Shown piece by piece: positions 55,714 through 64,000 of a stretch of 64,000 nucleotides of DNA; within the stretch, counting starts at the first letter, position 1, and each line of letters begins with the position of its first letter. The stretch comes from Sabellastarte sp. h YS-2021 (Eukaryota; Annelida; Polychaeta; Sabellida; Sabellidae), in assembly GCA_964017235.1 (NCBI GenBank), contig OZ024928.1, positions 154,218,881 through 154,282,880 on the forward strand. The letters are read 5' to 3'. The notes beneath the pieces are model-generated. The model was given only the letters and a program-made list of their open reading frames with translations, did not search any database and was not told the origin of the DNA. Position numbers and translations under genes: made by a program.

Positions 55714-56440
55714 AATTTACATAAAAAAAACCCACCATAAAAAACACCACCACTGAAAATCCGACTGATTTTGGAAAATCCATAAAAAAAACCCACACTC
55801 AAAATTTCTGGGGCATAAAAAACCCCACTCTAACAAAATTGATCATTTTAGGAGATAATACAATACATTGATGGATTGTTTGGATTTCATCAGAGAAAGT
55901 AAGTATATAGTATATTGTTTCTTAGTATTATTTCACAGGTGATTCAACGGTGAATATAATTAAACAGACAAACTTTATGTTGCATGTGCTGGTCAATGGG
56001 AAGCTCTTCCATATTTCAAGAAGCCACAGATGAATATAATGAAATAATAGTCAGATTACTGGATGGCTTCTCATGGGATAACTTGTAATTGTATTATGCA
56101 TTTATTGTTAGTCCATTCTTTTTGCAGTCATTTCTATTGAAAGATTAAATACTGCATTGTACATACGAAACCCCACTTTCATAATCCTAATCCTTCAATA
56201 ACCGTAAGCCTTTCAGTTTTCTGGAAAAATGGTGAGGCTTCAGTTTATTTAATTTCTTGTCAAAGACCGCTATTGAAAGTCAGACTGATCAGACTACAAA
56301 GCTAATTTTAAGCAATATAAATGGAGCCAAAAATTGTAACGGTAGGGTTTTTTAATGCCCCCTGAAATTTAGGGGGTGGAGTTTTTTATGGGTTGGCCAA
56401 AAATGGTGGTATTTTTTATGGTGGGATTTTTATGATCCCT
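55714..56440. mobile_element. MITE with 9-bp target duplication
   Basis: CTTTCCCTG flanks it on both sides (55,705-55,713 and 56,441-56,449). The ends are imperfect inverted repeats built on CATAAAAAAACCCACC...AAAAACACCACCA. A 9-bp duplication suggests Mutator-like mobilisation. It has no coding content and lies in a 1.1-kb KNTC1 intron. Confidence 0.75.
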
Positions 56441-56679
56441 CTTTCCCTGTATATCACAGAACGTTTCTGAAAATGAAGGCATTTCATAAAACATTATTAA
56501 AATAGAATTTTTCTTGCCTCTAGGAGTTAATTGCTTCCCACATCTGAGATTATGGGTTTGAACCCCTACTTCAATTAGGATTGCTCCTTGTCAATGCCTA
56601 CCAATTACAATATGACCTCTAAATTCTAATGAATTCGATATTAAATCCCAGTGAATCAATCAATCGATAATTGCCTCAC

Positions 56680-56742
56680 CTCATTAAGAAGCAGCTGGTT
56701 CTTCCCCACTTCTAATTCTGTACCCTTGCCTTTCACTGTCAA
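56680..56742 (-). CDS. KNTC1: KNTC1 exon (first seen, most 5')
   Basis: The exon has 21 codons, phase 0 at both ends, with a good acceptor (TTTATTGTGTTTGTAG) and donor GTGAGG. It encodes LTVKGKGTELEVGKNQLLLN plus E, placed against human RLLKKEDKTALIYSDGLKE. Identity is low, so the call rests on phase, splice sites and order. Upstream exons are not in the window. Confidence 0.72.
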
Positions 56743-57286
56743 CTACAAACACAATAAACTAACATCAGGAGAAACACATGGCAACCTCTATTATCCAACT
56801 GCTGGATGAGTAACAATGTGGTTGGTGATAGAAGGCACTTAAACAAGATTGAAGAAGTAGCATTTCATTACAGAAAAGTACCAATATATAGACTTGTCTT
56901 GCCCATCAGGAACTATGCCCATCATCAATTTGTCCGAGGTGGAATTTTGGCCATCAATTCTCTTTGACCCATCACATCTTGACTTAAACCTTAATTAGGT
57001 CAAGAATGCCTACTAGGGGGATTTGGCTGCATTTTCAACAGCTACAGAATTACAAAATATTAGTTTTATCCAATTCGTGTATCTTCCCCTTGATAAAGGG
57101 ATTGCACTAACAGATTATAGACCACTAGAACAAAGATTCCAAATTGCACTTAATGTGGTTGTTCCACTGCAGCCGACTGGTCGGTAACTATGTATTTTTG
57201 AGAGTTGGGACCAATGTTTACAAGGTCGGTTAGGATCGGTTGTAGTTTCCCAGCCTGTCAGGGAGAGTCAGTGAAATATCAAACAT
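56743..57286. other. KNTC1 intron DNA left of the Penelope-like element
   Basis: No gene or clear repeat is seen here. The last 14 bases (57,273-57,286) are the left target duplication of the next element. Confidence 0.65.
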
Positions 57287-57672
57287 TACAACAAGGGTTT
57301 GTTGAAGTGAGAATTCACACTTCAACAAACCCTTGTGTAATTTTATTGTTTAATCATGAGTATGATTTCTGAGAGTGTGAGCCACTCCACTCTGGTTTCT
57401 GTCGTATCTAATTGGAACATACAAAGTGATGGATTAGATATGAGAACTGCTGATACTCCCACTCCTAAGGAGAGACTCTCTGATGAGACCATCCATCTCC
57501 TCAGAGAAGCAAGAACTCAATGAACATCAGCTCAGAGCACTTCAAAAAGGTCTGACTTTCTGCCCCACACCAAAGGGACCAGATAAATTAGAAATCTGTA
57601 ATGACTTGCTAGTAGGTTTACACAAAATGACCTACTAGAGGTAAGGACAAAAAACCTAATACCACTCCAGTC

Positions 57673-58062
57673 ATGACTACCAAATACAACCCACGCAACC
57701 CAAACATTAAGGGGTTCATTCATGATAAATGGAACATAATCCAACATAGTAATGACTGTTCCAACACCTTTCCAGACAAACCTGTCATTGGCTTCAAAAG
57801 ATTACCAAATCTTAGAGATATGCTTAGCAAGGCCTCCATTTCATACCCATCAAGTAACACGGAGACAAAAAAATCAATACCCAATCACTGCATGAGACTG
57901 GGTAAATGTAAATACTGCCCTTTAATTTCAAAAATCAATGAAATTACCTGTAAAATCAGTGGAGATATATACCAGCCCAAAATATCATATCATGTGAATT
58001 AAGTGATATTGTATATCTAATCACATGTAAAAGGTGTGATAAATTTTATGTAGGTGAGACAG
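57673..58062 (+). pseudogene. Penelope C-terminal linker and GIY-YIG start
   Basis: The frame reads FIHDKWNIIQ, FKRLPNLRDMLSKASISY and LGKCKYCPLI, then IVYLITCKRCDKFYVGET in a second frame near the end. GIY-YIG endonucleases of Penelope-like elements nick DNA for insertion. The frame is broken before the endonuclease and again by the nested DNA element at 58,063. Confidence 0.75.
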
Positions 58063-58849
58063 CCCAGTAAACATTACAAACGTTTTTTAACGTTTATAAA
58101 CCTAACTATGAACGGTTTATTTAAGGTTTAAAATGATGGGCTCCTAAACGTTCGCCTATAAACATTTATCAACGTTTAAGCACAAATGTTTATAAATGCT
58201 AATACATAAACATTTATAAACATTTGTACACCGTTTAAAAACGTTTATAAACGTTTTCTACATTAACCACAGAGCGTGAAATTTAAGTTATAAACAAAGT
58301 AAAATTAGAAGCATAAATTGTAGTTTTAACTTTAAGAATCAATTATTTTCTGCAGACACGACTAAAAATCCCCTAAATGTATGTGCTCTGTAAGGAATAT
58401 TACAAGAAAACTACACTACCCTTTATAGGTTCAAGTATCCAGCATGATTCAAGGGAGAATGTAAACAATATTTTATGAATAATAACCCTGTTTACATCAA
58501 TTTAACCTTGTACAGTGCATTCTATGATATTATATACTTTTATATCTCTACTTAGAATTTAATGATGGTTTCAAACAACAGTGATACAGCAAGATATACT
58601 TTCAGAAATATTTCTCCAGTTTCTCTTCAAAATGGCTGTGCTGACATCATCATCCAAAATAAAAATGACTTTAAGATATTCTCCACTCTTTGTAAAATAT
58701 TTAAAAACATTTATTAAACGTTTATATGCCAAACTAATATTGCTGAAACGTTTATAAAACCATAATATTGAATAATTGTTAATATTTAGGTTTATATTTG
58801 GTTTTAAAAACGTTTATAGGTTTACCAAATGTTTGTGATGTTTACTGGG
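58063..58849. mobile_element. DNA element nested in the Penelope endonuclease
   Basis: Inverted ends CCCAGTAAACATTACAAACG / its reverse complement (with small differences) bound 787 bp. An AG dinucleotide is duplicated on both sides. The interior is dense in AAACGTTTATAAA-type words, mostly palindromic, clustered near both ends. No transposase is seen, so it is a MITE-like element. Confidence 0.75.
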
Positions 58850-59158
58850 AGGAACGGCATTCAGAAAACGAATCTATGAACACAAACTCTCAGTAAATAA
58901 ACCAAAGGATAGTAGAGTGTCTCCTGTTCCAAACATTTTACTGGAAAAGGACACTCAGCTAAGGATATGCAGTTTTCTATATTAGAATGGTGCACTCCCA
59001 AATAAAACACTCCATCTACAGACCACAGAAGGAGGAGTGAGCAGTGGTGAATGTGGAATATCGGTGCAATCCACCCAATAGGCATCAATCAATTTATTTG
59101 AAATTTGTGCATATTTTGGTCTTTTTATTCACACTCATGGAAGACCACCTTCACCTTT

Positions 59159-59184
59159 GAAATATCAAACATGTTTGATATTTC
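59159..59184. repeat. Perfect 26-bp palindrome
   Basis: The palindrome is centred on CATG, with arms GAAATATCAAACA and its complement. Its left half is the right target duplication of the Penelope-like element, so it was probably the target site. Confidence 0.9.
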
Positions 59185-59216
59185 TACGGCCATTGCCGAC
59201 CCTTGTAACAGACCCT

Positions 59217-59655
59217 AATTTCATCCACCTAGCAACAGGCCTGTCGGTTAACTTAACGGCCTGTCGGTTACACTTCCCGGGTTGTCGGTTAATGAAACAG
59301 GCATGTCTGTATCATGTATCCGGCTTGTCCCAAATATGGTGATACCGACTGTATGTGATGACAAACAGACTGTGCGGGAAATGTTACAGTACAGTCGGTT
59401 ACCTTAGCCGGCCTGTCTGCAACTGTTCCCAACAGGCCTGTATTCTTTCAAGGCAAGTCGGTAACTTTTCACGTCTGGGTCCTAGAGTCGGGAATATTTG
59501 TAACTGACAGGCCCTAAACTGAAACAGACAAGCTGTAAACAACAACCGACAGGCCTGTAACACTAACAGACAAGCCAGGAACTGTAATTGACAGGCCGGC
59601 AATATTTTTGCTTCTTACGGCCTGTTGGTTTCCAAATCTGTTGGCTATAAAAAGG
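59217..59655. promoter_or_regulatory. Cluster of GGCCTGTCGGTTA-type motifs ending in a TATA box
   Basis: About 14 full or partial copies of (A)CAGGCCTGTCGGTTA occur in both orientations, for example near 59,236, 59,257, 59,279, 59,391, 59,408, 59,432, 59,505, 59,545, 59,590 and 59,619. TATAAAAA follows at 59,646. This looks like the terminal/promoter region of a DNA transposon with subterminal binding sites, or a strong promoter with clustered sites. Confidence 0.6.
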
Positions 59656-59949
59656 CCAGTCGGCAGACAATCTGTGTATATTTGGGCTTTGACTTGTCGA
59701 GAGACAACTGGTGTGCAACTTTGATTTTAAGTTTTTCGAGTTTTTTTTTGCAAATCAGCTTAACTTTGAGCTAGGCTGGACTGGCTGGGAGTGAGATCTG
59801 TTCTATGAGGTTTCACTTTTAATTTTAAGTCTTTTGTTTTTTTTACAACAAGCTCTACATGTGATTGATCAGCATGAAAAAGGGGCAGAAGGAGAAAGAT
59901 TGAAGTATTTACAGTTTCTCAACCACAGTTTGAGTTAGGAGATACTGCT

Positions 59950-60080
59950 GAGGATATAGACAGAAGAAGAAGGGAGAGAGAGAGGAGAGATATGAGAGGG
60001 AGAGGAGAGAGCAGGACGAGAGGGATAGAGAGAGGATAGAGAGAGGAGGAAAGAGAGCCAGAAAAGGACAGAAAAGAGAG
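59950..60080 (+). repeat. GA-rich low-complexity leader
   Basis: A purine-only stretch of GAGAGG/GAAGAA lies between the TATA box and the MADF frame. It explains long Ser/Leu frames on the minus strand, which are artefacts. Confidence 0.8.
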
Positions 60081-60139
60081 CATGAACAGACACGGATACT
60101 GATATAGAATAAACTCAATCCAGACAGAAGAAAAGGCAA

Positions 60140-60305
60140 ATGAAGTCCATTTTCCTGAGTGATTCAGATGAAGAAGCCATCGTGGAGTTTGTTAAACAGC
60201 ACGAGAAATTTTATGACAAGACCAACAGCAGTTTCAAAGACAAGCAGAAGAAAGACTTTGGGAGACACTAGCAGCTACCAGGAACTTACCTGTCAAAACT
60301 GTGAA
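60140..60305 (+). pseudogene. MADF-domain protein N-terminus (truncated)
   Basis: The frame starts MKSIFLSDSDEEAIVEFVKQ and continues HEKFYDKTNSSFKDKQKKDF to a stop at 60,269. The adjoining frame continues WETLAATRNLPVKTVNS, so one base shift separates the halves of the domain. The pattern (I.....HP.LYD....YKD...K...W..IA) is the MADF DNA-binding domain found in transcription regulators and in the accessory protein of PIF/Harbinger transposons. Satellite DNA follows at about 60,306, cutting off the rest. Confidence 0.65.
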
Positions 60306-60875
60306 TAGTTTTCAAGTTACATTTGATTTACTCAACAGTGAGAACCTGAAAGTAGCTATTACTCAGCTATGCCAAGACATACAGGTCTGCAATTTCACTA
60401 TGTTATAGCTGACCCAAAAGTAGGTGAACAACATATTTAAATAAAATACTCTAAATGCAATATTTTTCAAGTTACAACTGATTCACTCAACAGTGAGAAC
60501 CTAAGAATAGCTATTACACAGCTATGTCATGAGCTACACGTCTGCAATTTTACAATGTTATAGCTAATTCAAAAGTACATGAATAACATATTTAAACAAA
60601 ATTCAGCCGATTTACGAGTGATTTTCTCACAGGTACCAACCAGAAAGCTAAAAATTCATGTGAACCTCCCTATTATCTTCTCAAGTATTGCATTTAGAGC
60701 CATAAAATGTATTGGGAGGTAGTAGGAAACCATATGTGGAGGGTCAAAAAGGCAAGTCAAATCCCTGTTTTTTACAGGTTTAATTTAAAAAAATTGAGAT
60801 AGCTATCTCGAAAAATTGACTTAATATCTCAAAAAATTGAGATAACTATCTGGAAAAATTGACTTAATATCTCAA
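60306..60875 (+). repeat. Two 155-bp satellite units and an ATTGAGATAGCTATCTC-type short repeat
   Basis: TATGTTATAGCT-type phrases lie near 60,402 and 60,558, one period apart. Unassigned DNA follows at 60,640-60,770. Then short tandem words AAAAATTGACTTAATATCTC and AATTGAGATARCTATC (60,785-60,873) lead directly into the next element. Confidence 0.75.
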
Positions 60876-63800
60876 ACAAGAGGAGAGTGCCCGTGAACGG
60901 GCACTGTGTCAGCTGACTGAGTGTTTTTGATTTGTGAAGGTGATTAGAGGACAGAATAATTATCAGGAAAAGGGCTGTACAAAAATACAGTAAATGGTAA
61001 CTGAACAGCAAGTTCGAAAGAAATTCCGAAGCTGACAGAAGAAAAGGATAAAAAAGTTGTGCCCTGTAAATGGTATTATGAAGGAAAATAACAAGGTAAT
61101 TGTTTAAGTGTAAAAAATGCAATATCCTCGTTTGACCTTGAAGAAGGGGTCCAAGGTCAAATCTAACCACACAAATACATTCCCAGCCCATGACTTCCTA
61201 TGGTTTACCATTCCAAACCTCTAGGACCAATTATAAATGAGTTATAAGCACTTTTAAGCTTGGCTGTCCTCATTTGACCTTGAAGGAGGGGTCCAAAGGT
61301 CAAATCTGACCATACCAAAAGATTCCGAGCCAATGATTTCCTATGGGATGGTTTACCATCCCAAATCTCTGTCACCAATAATAAGCGAGTTGTAGGCACT
61401 TTCAATTTTCGCTATCCTCATTTGACCTTGAAGGAGGGTTCCAAGGTCAAATCGGACCATATCAACAGATTCACAGCCCATGATTTCCTGTCTGTTTACC
61501 ATCCCAAACCTCTGGGACCAATAATAAGCGAGTTATAAGCACTTTTAAGTTTGGCTATCCTTGTTTGACCTTGAAGGAGGGGTCATTGAAGGTCAAATCT
61601 GACCACACCAAAAGATTCCCACCCCATGATTTCCTACAGGTTGGTTTATCATCCCAAACCTCTAGGATCAATAATAAGGGAGATATAAGCACTTTTCATG
61701 ACTGACAAAAAACACCTGTGGCGGCCATCTTGTTTCTCAAAATGAGGCCAAAAATATTCCCAGACAACATTTTATGGTTATTAATATATACTGCAAACTT
61801 AAGAAAGCTAGCTATAATATTTTTTTCATCAGAGCAGTAATGGTGAAATCTCTCTCTACACACTGCGGCTATCCAGTGGATACAATGATTTACTCAACAG
61901 TGAGAACCTGAAAGTAGCTATTGCTCAGCTATGCCATGACATAGAGGTCTGCAATTTCACTATGTTATAGCTGACCAAAAATTCTGTGAATAACATATTT
62001 AACAAATTACTCTAAATGTAATAGTTTTCAAGTTACAACTGATTTACTCAACAGTGAGAACCTCAAAGGAACTATTACTCAGCTATGCAATGAGCTACAT
62101 GTCTGAAATTTTACTATGTTATAGCTAACCCAAAAGTAGGTGAACAACATATTTAAGCAAACTACTGTAAATGCAATAGTTTTCAAGCTACAACTGATTT
62201 ACTCAATAGTGAGAACCTGAAAATAGCTATTGCTCCGCTATGCCATGAGCTATAGGTCTGTAATTTCACTATGTTATAGCTGACCCAAAAGTAGGTGAAC
62301 AATATATTTTAACAAAATACTCCAAATGCAATATTTTTCAAGTTATAGCTGATTTACTCAACAGTCAGTACCTGAGAATAGCTATTGCTCAGTTGTGCCA
62401 TGAGCTATAGGTCTATAATTTCACTATGTTATAGCTGACCCAAAAGTAGCTGAATAACATATTTGCACAAATTTCTGTAAATGCAATAGTTTTCCAATTA
62501 TAACTGATTTACTCAACAGTGAGAACTTCAAAGTAGCTATTACTCAGCTATGAAATGAGCCACAGGTTTGAAACTTCACTATGTTATAGCTGACCCCGAA
62601 ACGGGTGAATAACATATTGAAACAAAATACTCTAAATGCAATAGTTTTCAAGTTATAAGTGATTTACTCAACAGTGATAACCTAAAAGTAGCTATTACTC
62701 AGCTATGCCATGAGCTACAGGTCTGAAATTTTACTATGTTATAGCTGACCCAAAAGTAGCTGAATAACATATTTATACGAAATTCTCTAAATGCAATAGT
62801 TTTTAAGTTACAAGTGATTTTACTCATGATGGAAGTTACTGAAAAGCCCAAAAGTAGCTATTACTCACTTAGCTATTGAGACAGACACCCAACTTACTCA
62901 CCATATTGTAGCTATGAAAAAAGTAGCTGAACAACATATTTTAACAAAATGCTCTAAATGCAACACTTTTCAAGTTATAAGTGATTTACTCAACAGTGAT
63001 AACCTAAAAGTAGCTATTACTCAGCTATGCCATGAGCTACAGGTCTGAAATTTTACTATGTTATAGCTGACCCAAAAGTAGCTGAATAACATATTTATAC
63101 GAAATTCTCTAAATGCAATAGTTTTCAAGTTATAAGCGATTTACTCAACAGTGATAACCTAAAAGTAGCTATTACTCAGCTATGCCATGAGCTACAGGTC
63201 TGAAATTTCACTATGTTATAGCTGGGCCAAAAGTAGCTGAATAACATATTTATACGAAATTCTCTAAATGCAATAGTTTTCCATTTATACCTGATTTACT
63301 CAACAGTGAGAACTTCAAAGTAGCTATTACTCAGCTATGAAATGAGCCACAGGTCTGAAACTTCACTATGTTATAGCTGACCCCAAAATAGGTGAATAAC
63401 ATATGAAACAAATACTCTAAATGCAATAGTTTTCAAGTTATAAGTGATTTACTCAACAGTGATAACCTAAAAGTAGCTATTACTCAGCTATGCCATGAGC
63501 TACAGATCTTAAATTTTACTATGTTATAGCTGGCCCAAAAGTAGCTGAATAACATATTTATACGAAATTCTCTAAATGCAATAGTTTCTAAGTTACAAGT
63601 GATTTTACTCATAATGGAAGTTACTGAAAAGTCCAAAAGTAGCTATTACTCACTTAGCTATTGAGACAGACACCCAACTTACTCACCATATTGTAGCTAT
63701 GAAAAAAGTAGCTGAACAACATATTTTCACAAAATGCTGTAAATGCAACACTTTTGAAGTTATAAGTGATTTAGTGCATGATTTCATGAATTTTAATGCA

Positions 63801-64000
63801 TTAAAAATTATTAAAAAAATTTATTTAAAAAAAAGTAAGAGAGATCCAGGTCTCATACTCACACAAGAGAATCTACCTCTGGCCTAGTACATATATGCAA
63901 GATATGAGAGAAATCCCTGCAATAGTCACTGAGAAAATTGTGATAAAAAGTTGAAATTTTCACACTTTTGGTGGGGGTACCCCCCTTGTAATGTCTCTAG
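60876..64000 (+). mobile_element. Pearl/Helentron-like element, family 3, copy 2 (right end outside window)
   Basis: It has the same start and hairpin as 23,725 (ACAAGAGGAG plus GTGCCCGT-GA-ACGGGCAC), then the 144-bp array (about 61,120-61,700, 4 units). A unique stretch with AAAACACCTGTGGCGGCC follows (61,710-61,880), which copy 1 lacks, and then the 155-bp array. The order of the arrays agrees with copy 1. It runs off the window at the CCCCCTTGTAATGTCTCTAG stretch that in copy 1 lies about 170 bp from the right end. Confidence 0.75.
61884..63760 (+). repeat. 155-bp satellite array with two divergent end-type units
   Basis: Regular units have TTATAGCTG near 61,965, 62,119, 62,274, 62,429, 62,584 and 62,739. 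A divergent end-type unit follows (62,820-62,980), then regular units again near 63,061, 63,216, 63,371 and 63,527, and a second end-type unit (63,605-63,760). The block (regular units plus end unit) was therefore duplicated as a whole. Confidence 0.92.

Larger units (their letters stand above)
9696..56742 (-). other. KNTC1: KNTC1 (Rod) gene segment, nine exons, both ends outside window
   Basis: Nine minus-strand exons with AG acceptors and GT donors encode 287 residues in one continuous frame. They follow human KNTC1 (recalled, not searched) in order through the alpha-helical region after the N-terminal propeller. KNTC1 is the scaffold of the Rod-Zwilch-ZW10 complex, which recruits dynein/Spindly and supports Mad1-Mad2 at unattached kinetochores. 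Introns from 5' to 3' are 1.1, 9.6, 0.45, 0.54, 33.1, 0.39, 0.44 and 0.59 kb, and mobile elements fill the two largest. All junctions are phase 0 except one phase-2 junction between the second and third exons. The gene starts beyond 64,000 and ends before position 1. Confidence 0.9.
57287..59158 (+). mobile_element. Penelope-like element, internally deleted, 14-bp target duplication
   Basis: GAAATATCAAACAT occurs at 57,273-57,286 and 59,159-59,172, directly flanking the element. A perfect 19-bp-arm hairpin sits at its 5' end (57,291-57,336). Coding remnants are GLTFCPTPKGPD (N-terminal part), then after a gap lacking RT, NLRDMLSKASISY, CGKC-like CKYCPL, and the GIY-YIG endonuclease start IVYLITCKRCDKFYVGET. 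After a nested insertion comes the endonuclease remainder (AFRKRIYEHKL) and the typical end HPIGINQ. It is not able to code for the full enzyme. Confidence 0.8.

Noticed and set aside
57480-57487. CTGATGAG as a hammerhead ribozyme core in the Penelope-like element
   Set aside because: Penelope-like elements can carry hammerheads, but the required GAAA partner and stems are not present, and the bases read as coding sequence.
59909-60139. Ser/Leu-rich minus-strand frame
   Set aside because: It is the complement of the GA-rich leader and is low complexity only.

Overview
The window looks like animal nuclear DNA, probably from a bivalve or related mollusc. The evidence is intron-split coding exons, several families of DIRS tyrosine-recombinase retrotransposons, short mobile repeats built like the bivalve 'pearl' elements (tandem core repeats of about 150 bp, a microsatellite and a terminal hairpin), a metazoan-type tRNA SINE, an L2/CR1-like LINE, a Penelope-like element and several DNA transposons. 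The lineage call is inference, because no search was possible.

Host gene. Nine exons on the minus strand (56,742 down to 9,696) encode 287 consecutive residues that align, from memory, with the middle of KNTC1 (Rod), the large subunit of the Rod-Zwilch-ZW10 kinetochore complex. Almost every other base is intron. One intron is about 33.1 kb (44,616-11,536), another is about 9.6 kb, and the gene runs off both ends of the window.

DIRS layer. Six DIRS copies lie in or beside this gene, all on the minus strand, the same sense as KNTC1. A (1-5,947, cut by the window edge) and B (12,424-18,174) share one terminal-repeat type. C (22,554-36,267) and E (49,743-55,360) share a second. D (37,611-43,914) is a third and F (20,386-22,037, internally deleted) a fourth. 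D looks whole, with terminal repeats identical over 182 bp. A is broken in pol, C is split by three nested insertions, and B and E are heavily decayed inside. Every copy shows the DIRS hallmark: an internal complementary region (ICR) made of the reverse complements of the two outer ends.

Other layers. Three families of pearl-like elements carry internal arrays of about 150, 145 and 144+155 bp. An L2/CR1-like LINE (30,410-34,178), a tRNA SINE (28,645-28,882) and one pearl-like element sit inside DIRS C. DIRS D sits inside a Tigger/pogo-like DNA transposon (36,682-44,164). The right third of the window holds a MITE with a 9-bp target duplication, a Penelope-like element with a 14-bp duplication and its own nested DNA element, and a promoter-like block rich in one short motif that leads into a MADF-domain reading frame. 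The last 3 kb is a second copy of the 144+155-bp element, running off the end.

Points most worth a second look: near-identical terminal repeats around badly decayed DIRS interiors; a reading frame overlapping RT that stays open in three DIRS families and starts with a Cys-rich motif; a different palindromic transcription-factor-like site in each DIRS terminal-repeat type; and the motif-dense promoter in front of the MADF frame.
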